A stretch of DNA of 58,299 bases from Acanthamoeba sp. SK_2022b (Eukaryota; Discosea; Longamoebia; Acanthamoebidae): the NCBI GenBank assembly GCA_027943245.1, contig JANDJZ010000305.1, positions 1-58,299 on the forward strand, in the 5' to 3' direction. The translations under genes and the position numbers were made by a program. Under the pieces are notes generated by a model. That model saw only the letters and a list, made by a program, of their open reading frames with translations. It had not been told where the DNA came from and did no database searches. This document shows, one piece after another, positions 30,210 to 41,700 of the stretch. Within the stretch, counting starts at the first letter, position 1. The number at the start of each line of letters is the position of its first letter.

Positions 30210-32372
30210 TCAGGTGTATTTGCTGATCAGCTCCTTGAGCAGCTCTCGCCGTGTGCGGCGGAAGGGGACCGAGAACTGCTGCGCGTTCATCGCCTTGACC
30301 TCGGCGCTTATCACTGCCCCGCGCACAGGCGTAAGGAACCCACTTGTGGAAAGAGAGAGAGAGAGTGGGCGCGTACGTTTGGTGAGTAGAAAGTTGTGAA
30401 AGTGTTCGTCCTTGTCAAAGAGGGCGGGGTAGGGCAAGTAGGGCAGGTTGGGATGCACGCCCTGCTTGAAACAGAACGCCACCCTACACAACGAACAAGA
30501 GTCGCGGCAACGTGAGTCGACAACAGAGTCGCTCCCACCGCCAAGGCGTCGTTTTCTATATACATACCGGTATTTGTTGCCTTCGGGCTGGACCACGCAG
30601 AAGACGTGGTTGAACTGGGAGGCGATGTGCTCGGGCGAGAAGGGAATCTTGCCTCCGTCCCTGAACACCACCATCACCACGTCGTTGCCCAAATGCCTCT
30701 TCCGCTCCACCTGCGATCCCGAACACACTGTCACCTCACATCTCCCTTGGACGAGCGACCGAGAGAGGGAGAGAGGGAGTGAGGCAGAGAACGCCCACCT
30801 GCTGCTTGTCGTCCTCGGTAAAGGGGATGTAGGTGGAGACGTGGAACATCACCTCCCAGCCCTCATGCACGGTGTAGATGCTGTGCGTGCCCGTCAAGTC
30901 CGCTGTTGCCCCCACCCCCATTCATGGTCACTCGATTTGCCACCCCCCCCCCCGCCCAAGAGCCAGGGGGAGCGTACTGTGTACGTTGAGGCCTGCTCGA
31001 TAGCGGTTCCACCCCTTCAACACCACCTTGTCCCCGAGCAGACCCAAAAATTCCTCGAATGCCGCGCTGCCAGTTCCTGCGTTGCCGGTGAGTGCGCGTG
31101 CGTGCCGTGCGGTAGGGAGTGCGTGGCATGCGTGCGGGTGGCCGTACTGTTGTTGTACATGTCGTTCTCGTCGTACTGGCCGTGGCTGGCGTAGAGCACC
31201 CCTATCTTGTACCCCCGAATGGACATCTTCTGCTCGTAGTGCACCAGGTTCTCCGACAACGAACTGCCCGGCCACGTCGACGCTCCCCTGCGTGTGCGCG
31301 ACGGGGACACACAACCAGTTCACTCCTCTCCCTTTTTCTTTTTCTTTTTCTTTTCTTTTTCTCTGTCCGTGTCTCTCGTGTCGCGCCGGGAGGTGGGGCG
31401 GGGGGCATACCTCGCCGAGACACGCAGTCCCTCGTGGTCCGTGGAGCCGAGTGGCGTGCTTGTCGACAAATTATTGAGCCCGCGTGTGGCTGTGCCACAC
31501 ACACCACCCCGACCGTCAGCATACGCGTCGCATCACGACACGACACGCACGTTTGGATGAGGAGGAGGTTGTGTACATTGTCGGGTGATCTCGCCGGCTG
31601 AGCCATCGGCGGACGAGGCCGGCTCGGGAGCGGGAGCGGAGTCACCGGAGTCGAGTAGTCCGTACTTCTTGTCCCTGATCTCGAGCAGCCTGGCCTCCTG
31701 GAGCAGCGGCATCGCCTGCCTGAGGGCCTGCGCGCGCGCCTTCTTCGTGTCGACAGTCGTCGCGACCAGCAGCCGTTCGTCGCCCTGCGGTTGCCCCGCC
31801 AACAGCGAAAGGTAAAAATACAAAAACAGAACAAGAAAGGTAAAATACAAAAAAGGTAAAAATACAAAAACAGAACAAGAAAGGTAAAATACAAAAAAAG
31901 ACAAGTGAGATCTGCGGGGCTGCGGGACGGACCGAGATGGTGCGGACGATGGCACGGTACACAAACTCCTTGCGCCTGGCTGACGTCATGCGCTTCTGGC
32001 CCCTGGTCTCCATGGAGATGATAATGGGCCGGTCAAGGTCGTCCGTCACCGCGTAGTGCTCCAGCTCTGCACTCCCCCCCCCCCCAAAGCCCACACACGT
32101 GCGGTGTTACTACCCATACGTGCGTGCGTGCGTGCGTGCGTGCGTGTGCGCGCATACCAACATCGGGCGGGTCGTGGAAGTAGGTCTTGTAGTAGGCGAT
32201 GTTCTTGGGGAGCTGCCACGTGTAGCCCGGGTCGGCGACGTCCCGCTCTCCGCCCAGTTCGCGTTGGAAGCCGGGAATGTCTGCCACCAGCTCCGGGTCG
32301 GCGTCGGCGTCGGGCGGCAGCACGCGCTGCGCAAGCCAAATACAGCTCTTATTAGCACACACAACTCTTGTG

Positions 32373-32449
<77 letters not shown>

Positions 32450-34478
32450 CGCGGTGTTACCTTTGGCCACACGCGCTTGGCCAGGTCCTTGGCGTTGGCC
32501 CAGTCGGGGTGGGGATTGCCGTCTATGATGACCTCGTCCTCGTCCTCGACCACGCTCAGACTGTCGGCCAAGCGATTGGTTGGTTCGCTGAGGGGAGGGA
32601 AGGGGAGGGGAGGGGCACGAGCGTTCGAGCGCGCGAGGTTGGGGGGGGGGAGTGTACGTCTCCATCGAGGACGTGCCCCGCGTGGTGCCCGTCTTGGCGA
32701 TGAGCCGGTCCTTGAGCTTTCGTCCCGACAAGGCCTTGGGCAGCCGCGCCGTGAAGGTGGTGAGCTCGCGCGACATCTGTGACGAAAGGCCAACCCGCGT
32801 GTCAGTCACGAAACTGCCACGAATTGAGCGCGCGCGTGTCGTGTCGTGCCTTTCTGGTGTACGACTCGGAGTTGCGGAACCGATTCGTTGCCGCCGACGG
32901 AGGGGCGCCCGAGTCGCTCTCCTTCGAGCCCTCTCCCTCGCCTTCTTGTGGCCCGGTCGTGCTGCTGGAGGTGGAGGTGGTGGTGGAAGAGGAGGAGGAG
33001 GAGGAGGAAGTGGAGGAGGTGGGGCTGTTGGAGGTCGACGAGTCGCTCGTGTCCTTCTTGTTGACCTTCTTCCAGTCGCCCAGCCGCAGGCTGAGCCTTC
33101 GCTTGTCGCGCTTCTGTTCGACCTTGCCGGCATCGGAATCGATCGGCTCGGCTTCGTCGCCGCCCGAGCCGTCGCCGTCGTCATCGTCAGCGGCCCGGCC
33201 AGACCCGTCCGCCTTCTTGACGGGGCTGCTGCCCTCGGGCTCGGCTGCCCCGAACCCGACGCGGCTCCGGCGCTTGCCGGACTGCCTGCCGTCAATGTCC
33301 TCGGTCTCCTTGGCCTTGGCCTTCTTGGATGGGCTCCTGTCCTTGTCCTTCTTGGTCTTGCCGTCGGCCTTCTTAGGCGACTTGGATCCTCGGGCGGCGG
33401 GCTCCTTGGCCATCTTGCTGGTCTTGTTGTTGAAAGAACGCGAGCGCTTGATGCGCTTGCTGTCTGTTGGCAGCGCGGGAGACCGTGAGTTGTGTGTGCG
33501 TGTACTGCAGTAGTTTTGGGTAGGGAAGCAGAGGCATCCGTACTGCTGCTGGGGAGGAGGGGAGTGTTGTCGCCAATCTCTTCGCCATCGCCTTCGGGGA
33601 AGTCCCTGGGGCAGTAGGGGCGCCCCTGATGCACGTATACGGGCGACCCCACGTCTATCGCTATCTGTACGCAGCAGTTTGAATGGAAGCTCTATCTACG
33701 GCTAGCAAAAGCGGCAGGAGGGTACATCGCAGACAACGCAGGTGAAATGCTCAGGGTGCCATTTCTTGCCGATCGCCGAGATGCAACTGTCGTCTTCGAT
33801 TGCCTGAAACCAATTTTTATATTGTTGAAATTCGAATTGAAGAAATGGGAGGCTACCTTGTGGCATTTGGCGCATTTGGGGAGAAAGGTTTCGTTGAAGT
33901 CCTTCTCACAGTAAGCCTTCCCATCTTTCTCGCAGAAAGGGGTATCCTGTGTGAAGGTCTGCTTGCACACGAAACAATGGAAGTGATGTGCGTGCCTGGG
34001 TGTTGAAATGGTGAAATTGAGTGAAGATTAGAGCGGGGAAGGGGAGCAGAGGGGGCGCACCAATACTTCCCCAGCGCCACAACTTTGTCCTGAAGGATGG
34101 GCTCGTTGCACTCGGCGCAGCGATCTGTGAGCTTGCTGGCGTGGCAGCTTGCGCAGTAAGGCCGCTCACGATAGAACTGACAGGGGACACCAGCCAACAT
34201 CACCTTGCAACGCTTGCATCGAAAGTGCTCCTGATGATAAACCTTCCCCATAACCTGGTGATAGATCTTGTATGAGAGAACGATCAGGACTAAAACGGCC
34301 CTGCGCGCACCTCGACTTGCTCGGAGAGAACAGGTCGCTTACACTGCTCGCATCGAGGTTTGAAGCCGCTGCCGCGGCCTGTGCCTGCAAGAGCGTTCAC
34401 GCAGGGAGAGGCTCGGTCGCCACTGGTGGATGGTGCCCTTCTTCTCCTGGCTATCTGGGCCGCTATACTTTCGTCCAT
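30210..34478 (-). CDS. three-LIM-domain Rap GTPase-activating protein
   Basis: N-terminal exons are 34311-34478, 34061-34254, 33857-33995, 33726-33803 and one starting at 33664; all phases match. LIM1 (CEQCKRPV...HFRCKRC...CASC), LIM2 (CAECNEPI...HFHCFVCKQTF...YCEKDF) and LIM3 (CAKCHKAI...HFTCVVCD...YCPRDF) follow in order. A Lys/Ser-rich linker, then YKIGVLYASHGQYDENDMYN, FEEFLGLLGDKVVLKGW, HSIYTVHEGWEVMFHVSTYI, ERKRHLGNDVVMVVFRDGGK (with the RapGAP catalytic Asn) and HNFLLTKLISAEVKAM form the C-terminal Rap/Ran-GAP domain, ending at TGA 30210-30212. It should switch off Rap-type GTPases, with LIM domains tethering it to the actin cytoskeleton or adhesion sites. The intron after exon border 32850 uses a GC donor. 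Confidence 0.87.
31810..31900. repeat. ~44-bp direct duplication, AT-rich
   Basis: Two consecutive copies of GGTAAAAATACAAAAACAG, AACAAGAAAGGTAAAATAC followed by an A-run lie inside a RapGAP-gene intron. Confidence 0.8.
32372..32452. repeat. (CT)n-(GT)n-(GC)n compound microsatellite
   Basis: About 10 CT, about 24 GT and about 6 GC units run on consecutively in an intron of the LIM-RapGAP gene. Confidence 0.9.
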
Positions 34479-35768
34479 CGACGCTCCCTCTTCAACTCGT
34501 CCAGCCTTGTTCCTTGTTTTATGGGTGTCTTTCCATTCTTGGCCGTGTTGTTTTTTTACAGTTTTTCTTGTTTCAAGGAGAGCCTAGCCGTCCATCGCAT
34601 TCTCTCCTTCACATGCACTACTACATGCACCACAACCACCCGCACACCCATACCATAAAAAATAGCCTGTGTCCCACTGTGGTGGTGATGCAATGCTGAG
34701 GGAGAGCAACAAGAGAGAGAGAGAGAGAGAGAGGTGAAACCACAGGTGTCATAGAGTGAAGAATACTGGGGTTTTTTCAACATGGAGGTCACCCTGTTGC
34801 CAACCTGGTTCATCAATGATGGGAAAAATGGCAACACAAGGGTGCATGAGATCCAGGTTTATCATGTGTGTCAGTAATCATCATTTGAAGGTAAGTTACA
34901 TGACAAAGCTTGACCTTGTGCTTGTGTAAGGAGAACAGTTGCAAAGAGCAGCTGCATAGTATGCTCACAGGATTGTACCAAGCATGCGCATGATGACATT
35001 GTACAATGTTTTATTCAGACCAAACTGAGGTGCGGAGAGTTAGAGGCGTGCTCCTTCCCCGCTAATCGTTTTGAACCTGGTTACCATGTTAAGCCGGCAC
35101 CTTCTTCTGTCATCTTTACCATATTGATCAATATGGCAAAGATCACACAATATGGAAAGCGAACGGATAAGCGTGTCATTGCTCTTCTGCACATAGGTAC
35201 GTTAAAAAGCAGCACGGATAAGCGTGCCGTTGCTCTCCTCACGCTTGTTGAAAGAAACGGAGGTTACGGTGGAGGCCTCTTCCCTTTTTCTTATTTCTCG
35301 AGCCATCCAAGGAGGAGACGAAGGAGATCCGCCAGAGCAATAGCACGCTCTAGATCTTGAGGTAAGCGACTATAAGGCCGGGTCTCCATCCTCTCCTTTG
35401 TTCCTCTTGAATTGCTTTACCTCAACACTCTGTTCTGCTCCCCCCCCCGCTATTTGAGCACTGCTAAATGTTCTATCGCTCATCCATCCACTGGCGCTTG
35501 CTCCGTCTTTGGCTGGTGCTCATCCAAAGGCTAGGTGGTGCCCGAGTTGCCGACCTGAGCTTGGCTTCACGCACACCGTTGCTATCGATACTTAGCAGTC
35601 TTTTTATGGTAAGTGCTTGTTTTAAAGGAAAGCATACCCCGTCCTGTCGTGACTGATAGTCCGTCCCAGATTGATCTGTGAGGTCCATCTTCAAGTTGCT
35701 GTTAAACGCAGAACCTATACAGGACAAGCGACCCTGCCCTCACTGACACGTAGCTGATCTCGCGACAC
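34479..35768. other. 1.3-kb divergent intergenic region
   Basis: It separates the LIM-RapGAP gene (-) from the giant surface-protein gene (+). It contains a (GA)n run at about 34711-34731, an imperfect direct repeat of about 28 bp (copies near 35163 and 35214, core ACGGATAAGCGTG), an 18-bp palindrome, and a possible TATA element (CTATAAGG) at about 35370. Open frames here have no recognised domain. Confidence 0.5.
35119..35136. promoter_or_regulatory. perfect 18-bp palindrome
   Basis: CCATATTGATCAATATGG equals its own reverse complement. It lies 650 bp upstream of the giant gene and could be a dimeric regulator site; no such regulator is known to me. Confidence 0.35.
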
Positions 35769-38700
35769 ATGACAAGGATGAGGATGATTTCCGGACTTCC
35801 GAGCTCCTTAGCAGGTGCGATCACCACTGTACTACTAGTCGCTACAATCTCTCTACTGGCCTTTCCGAGCACTGTTCAAGCTCAAAACATTACCTGTACC
35901 ATTAATGCCACGGCGGCCTGTACCGCCAACGCTGATCTCACTCAGGTATCTGCAAAACCCCGCTCCTACCCCGGAATCCTGATCTCACAATCTCTCTGCA
36001 CTTGGCTGCGACGGTGTGATACGACAGTGGAATCAAACCTACATCATATCGGTAATCCAGGCCCAGTTTAATAGCAACACACCCTATTTTGGCCCGACCT
36101 ACAACTGGGATAATAATTTTTGGTGGGCAAACACTACGAGATCGCTCAACTTCTCGTACATGGCCATCGACACCAACTACTCGTCAGCTCAGCGCGTTCG
36201 CATCATCTCGATCAACTCTGCGGTTTTGACATCACTCTGTACGGCCGTTTTCAATAACGGCTCCGCAGTCGTCAATCGTTTCACAGGAGCAACTGCTGTG
36301 TGTCCGTCCCCGTCGCCCTCAGCCACGAATTCCCCATCTGCAACCGTCACACCGTCCTCTACGGCGACGCCCTCTAGCTCGCCATCGTTAACTCCAACAA
36401 TATCAAGAACGCCAACCGTTACTCCCTCACCAACGCAGTCACCCACGCTCTCTCCAACCTCCTCTCCCACTGTGACGCCCACCGTGACTCCCTCTAGCAC
36501 ACTCTCTCCTACTCCTTCCATCACCTCAACTCCAACGCCGTCCTCTACCCCCACCTCCTCTCCCACCCGTTCACCTACAGCCTCACCCACCTCAAGCCCT
36601 ACTCCCTCTACTTCTCTTACTCCAGCTGCGTCGCCCACCACCAGCCCCACCTCGTCCCCTACGCAGTCGCCTACGTCGTCTCCTACCAGCAGTCCAACCC
36701 CCAGCCCTTCTTCGACCAACTCTCCCACTTCCTCAGTCACACCGTCTCCGAGTTCGACAAGAACTCCCTCCGCTTCGGCCACACCTTCGGTTTCGGTTAC
36801 AGCCAGCCCCTCTATCACTCCCACGAGTTCTGCCACCTCTTCACCGACCAGAACGCCCTCTGTAACACCAACTCCTTCGACCTCATGGTCGCCCACAACT
36901 TCGCCTACCAACTCCCCGACCTCGTCCCCGACCAGCAGTCCCACGCAGTCACCCACGCAGTCCCCCACCACCTCTCCCACTACCAGCCCTACCTCCTCGC
37001 CGTCGCCAAGCTCCACTGTAACCCCGTCCCCCACGCCATCCCCCACGCAATCGCCCACGCCTTCCGTCACTTCAACTGCCACGCCGTCCCCTACAGCATC
37101 TGTTTCACCCACTCAGTCCCCCACGTCCACTGTTACCCCTTCGCCCTCTAGCACTGCGACGGTGAGCCCCTCAAGTAGTCCCACGTCGTCCCCCACGCGA
37201 TCACCCACGCAATCCCCCACGCCTTCCGTCACTCCCACCACCACGCCGTCACCCACAGCGTCTGTATCACCAACCCAGTCCCCCACGTCCACTGTCACCC
37301 CTACGCCCTCAAGCACTGCGACGGTGAGCCCCTCAAGTACTCCCACTCCGTCGCCCACGCAATCGCCTACGCAATCGCCCACGCCTTCCATCACTCCCAC
37401 CACCACGCCGTCACCCACAGCGTCTGTATCACCAACCCAGTCCCCCACGTCCACTGTCACCCCTTCGCCCTCAAGCACTGCGACGGTGACCCCCTCGAGC
37501 ACTCCCACTCCCTCGCCCACACGATCGCCCACGACAAGCCCTACCTCGTCCCCCACGCAGTCGGCGACCTCCAGCCCCACTCCTTCGGCGACTCAGTCCC
37601 CTACACAGTCTCCCACCAGCTCACCGACCTCGTCACCTACTTCTTCGGTCACCCCAACCGCTAGCCCGACAACGACACCCACGCAGTCGCCAACGCAGTC
37701 GCCCACCCAGTCGCCCACCCAGTCGCCCACCCAGTCGCCCACCCAGTCGCCAACACCTTCACCCACCAACTCGCCTACTCGGTCACCCACCAACTCACCT
37801 ACCCCAAGTCCCACTGCCTCTGTTACCCCGACTCAGTCTCCGACTCAGTCTCCCACCTCTTCGCCCACTTCATCGCCCACGAACTCCCCCACGAACTCAC
37901 CCACGCAGACGCCCACGCAGAGTCCCACACAGAGTCCCACGCCGTCGCCAACCACCTCACCGACTTCAAGCCCCACACCGTCTATCTCCGTGACGGCATC
38001 TCCCACTTCCACGGTCACCCCAACCGTGACTCCCACCACGACGCCTACCAGCTCTCCCACTCAGTCGCCCACCACCTCGCCTACAAGCTCTCCCACTCAG
38101 TCGCCCACCACCTCGCCTACCAGCTCTCCCACTCAGTCGCCCACCACCACGCCCACACCGTCCCCCTCGGCTAGCGGATCTCCCTCGGCCACGATAACGC
38201 CCACCCCGAGTCCTACCTCCTCTCCCACGCAATCGCCCACTACTTCGCCGACCTCAAGCAGGACCCCGTCGCCTACTAGTACTCCTTCGCCCACCCTCAC
38301 CCCGACCATCTCGGGGACCCCCACCTTCTCTCCCAGCACCAGCCCTACCTCGACGCCCTCTGTGTCCAGCACCACAACACCCACGGTATCGCCGTCGAGC
38401 ACCCGTACGCCTTCTCCGACTTCCTCCGTGACTCCATCGCCATCGGCGACAAACTCTCCCACCCCCTCGAGGACTCCCTCCAACTCCCCTAGCGCTACCA
38501 CGACCCCCTCGCCTACCACCTCCCCCACCAACTCCCCTACAAGCTCGCCTACCCGCTCCGTAACCCCCTCGCCCTCGCCCACAAGTTCGACGACGCCCAC
38601 GCCCTCTCCATCCAGCTCTGTTACGGCTTCGCCCACTGCATCGATCACGGTGAGTCCGTCGTCCAGCCGGACTCCCACCCCGACGGTTACGCCCACGGCT

Positions 38701-41700
38701 TCGCCGACTTCGTCGCCTACCACGAGCCCTACGAGCTCGCCTACAAGCACTGTGACTCCCACTTCTTCTCCCACCAGCTCGCCTACAGCTTCGCCTACTG
38801 CGTCGATTTCGGTGAGTCCGTCGTCCACCCAGACCCCTACGCCTTCCGTTACTCCCACTCGTTCGCCGACCTCGTCGCCTACCATGAGCCCTACGAGCTC
38901 TCCTACAAGCTCCGTGACTCCCACTCCTTCTCCCACCAGCACGCCTACAGCTTCGCCTACTGCGTCGATTTCGGTGAGTCCGTCGTCCACCCAGACTCCG
39001 ACGCCTTCGGTTACGCCCACGACTTCGCCGACTTCGTCGCCTACCACGAGTCCTACAAACTCGCCTTCAAGCACCGTGACGCCCACCCCTTCGCCGTCCA
39101 GTACACCTACAACATCGCCAACTGCATCGATCTCGGTCAGTCCGTCGTCCACTCAGACCCCGACGCCTTCGGTAACGCCCACGAATTCACCGACTTCGTC
39201 GCCTACCCCGAGCCCTACGAGCTCGCCTACAAGCACCGTGACGCCCACGCCCTCGCCAACCACTACGCCAACCACCACACCGACTCCGACCATCTCCAAT
39301 ACTCCATCGCCCACCAACAGCCCTACACCTTCGCCTACGTCATCGCCCACGAGCAGTCCAACGACCTCACCCACACCATCGAGTACATCCTCACCCACGA
39401 ACAGCCCGACCCCGTCGCCCACGACATCTCCCACTCCGACAATATCGGTCACTCCGTCAGCAACGCAATCGCCAACGCAGTCGCCCACGCCGTCGCCCAC
39501 GCAGTCACCCACGCAGTCGCCCACTAGCTCTCCGACGCAGTCTCCCACCCAATCCCCCACTCAGTCGCCCACGAGCTCTCCGACGCAGTCGCCGACCCGG
39601 ACTCCGTCGCCTACCAGCTCCCCGACCCCCTCAGTCACGCCCTCGCAGTCGGCAACCACCTCACCGACGAGCTCACCCACCTCTACTCCCACTTTAACGC
39701 CTACTCAGTCGCCCTCCAGCACAGTAACGCCAACACCCTCAGTAACACCGTCATCCTCAGCCACCAACAGCCCTACGCAGTCTCCCACGTCCTCGCCCAC
39801 GCCCTCATCCACCCAGTCTCCCACCCAGTCGCCCTCGCCATCGGCCACTATCTCGCTGACTCCCTCCCCGACCGTCACGCCCTCGGTGACGCCAACCAGT
39901 ACCCCCACCAACTCGCCCACCGCATCGCCGACGCAGTCTCCCACTTCGTCAGTGACCCCGACTGCCTCGCCCACTTCTTCTCGGACGTCATCACCGTCAT
40001 CCACCCCCACCATCAGCAGCACGCCCACTCCATCAGTCTCTACCTCGAACACGCAGACTCCCAGCCCTACCCCCTCGATCTCGAGGTCACCCGCGCCCTC
40101 ACACTCGGCTTCAAAATCGCCCACTCCTTCGCCTACTCCGTCGGTGACTCCCACCTTGAGCCCCACGCCTTCGGTCACCCCTACGCCCTCGCCCTCCTCC
40201 TCGCAATCGCCCACCCAATCGCCTACACCCTCTGTCACGCCGTCGCCGTCGCCGTCCCCGTCGCAGTCTTCCACTCAGTCGCCCACTCCATCGCCCTCGA
40301 TCACTGCGACCCTCTCGCCGTCCTCGACGCCAAGTCCCACATCAACTCCGACCTCCACGCCGCTGGTCAACAACACATGTACCTACATGTTCAACGCCAT
40401 CTACTCGCAGGGATCGCCGTTCGCCTCCGTGGGTTCGGACACGCTGTTCTACAGTGCTACCGTGGCAGCGTGGGACAACTACATGCCGGTCGACGCCAAC
40501 TTCAGCATTTACGTGCTCGGCTACTCAGTCTCGTCTGACTGGACCACGATCTACTTGATCTACAGCATCTACTTCACTCCTGCTACGCTGAGCGACTTCG
40601 TGCTGAATCAGATCTCTCAGGTCTCGACCGACGCCCTCATCGCGATCACCGGCTCCGGCGATTCTCAGGACAGTTCGCTCTCTTCGCAAGCTTCTGGCGT
40701 GCAGTGCTACGTTCCACCCTCGGCCACGCCCACCAGTTCGCCGACTCCCTCCAATACGCCCACGCAGTCGCCCACGCCTTCGCAGACGCCCTCGCCCTCG
40801 CCCACTCCTTCGGTCACTCCCACTCAGTCCCCGACGCAGTCGCCAACGCAGAGCCCTACCATGTCGCCGACTCCTTCGCCCACTCAGTCGCCCACACAGT
40901 CGCCCACGCAGTCGCCGACACAGTCGCCCACGCAGTCGCCCACGCAGTCGCCGACACAGTCGCCGACCCAGTCGCCCACGCAGTCCCCCACCCAGTCGCC
41001 GACGTCAAGCGTTACTCCTACTCCGTCGCCTACCCAGTCGCCTACAAACTCTCCCACGCAGTCTCCTACGCAGTCTCCAACGCAGTCACCTACCTCCAGT
41101 GTGACCTCCACTGTAACTCCTACGCAAACTCCGACCCAGTCGCCCACCCAATCCCCGACACCATCACCTACTCAGTCGCCAACGCAGTCTCCCACTCAGT
41201 CTCCCACGCAGTCACCCACCTCCTCCGTTACCCCGACGCAGTCACCTACTCAGTCGCCCACGCAGTCGCCCACGTCGAGTGTCACGCCCACGCCGTCGCC
41301 CTCGCAGTCGCCAACTTCGACGGTAACGCCGACTAGGTCGCCGACGCAATCACCTACGCAGTCTCCTACGCAGTCTCCCACGCCTAGCGTGACTCCGACC
41401 CAGTCGCCCACACAGTCGCCGACTCAATCACCCACGCAGTCGCCAACGCAGTCGCCCACGCCGTCACCCACCCCCAGCGTGACGCCGACCCAGTCGCCAA
41501 CGCAGTCGCCCACGCAGTCGCCGACATCGAGCGTGACACCCACTCAATCACCCACGCAGTCGCCTACCCAGTCACCCACGCAGTCGCCCACTTCGAGCGT
41601 GACGCCTACCCAATCGCCCACGCAGTCGCCGACTCAGTCCCCCACCCAGTCACCCACATCCAGCGTGACACCGACTCAGTCCCCCACCCAGTCGCCCACT

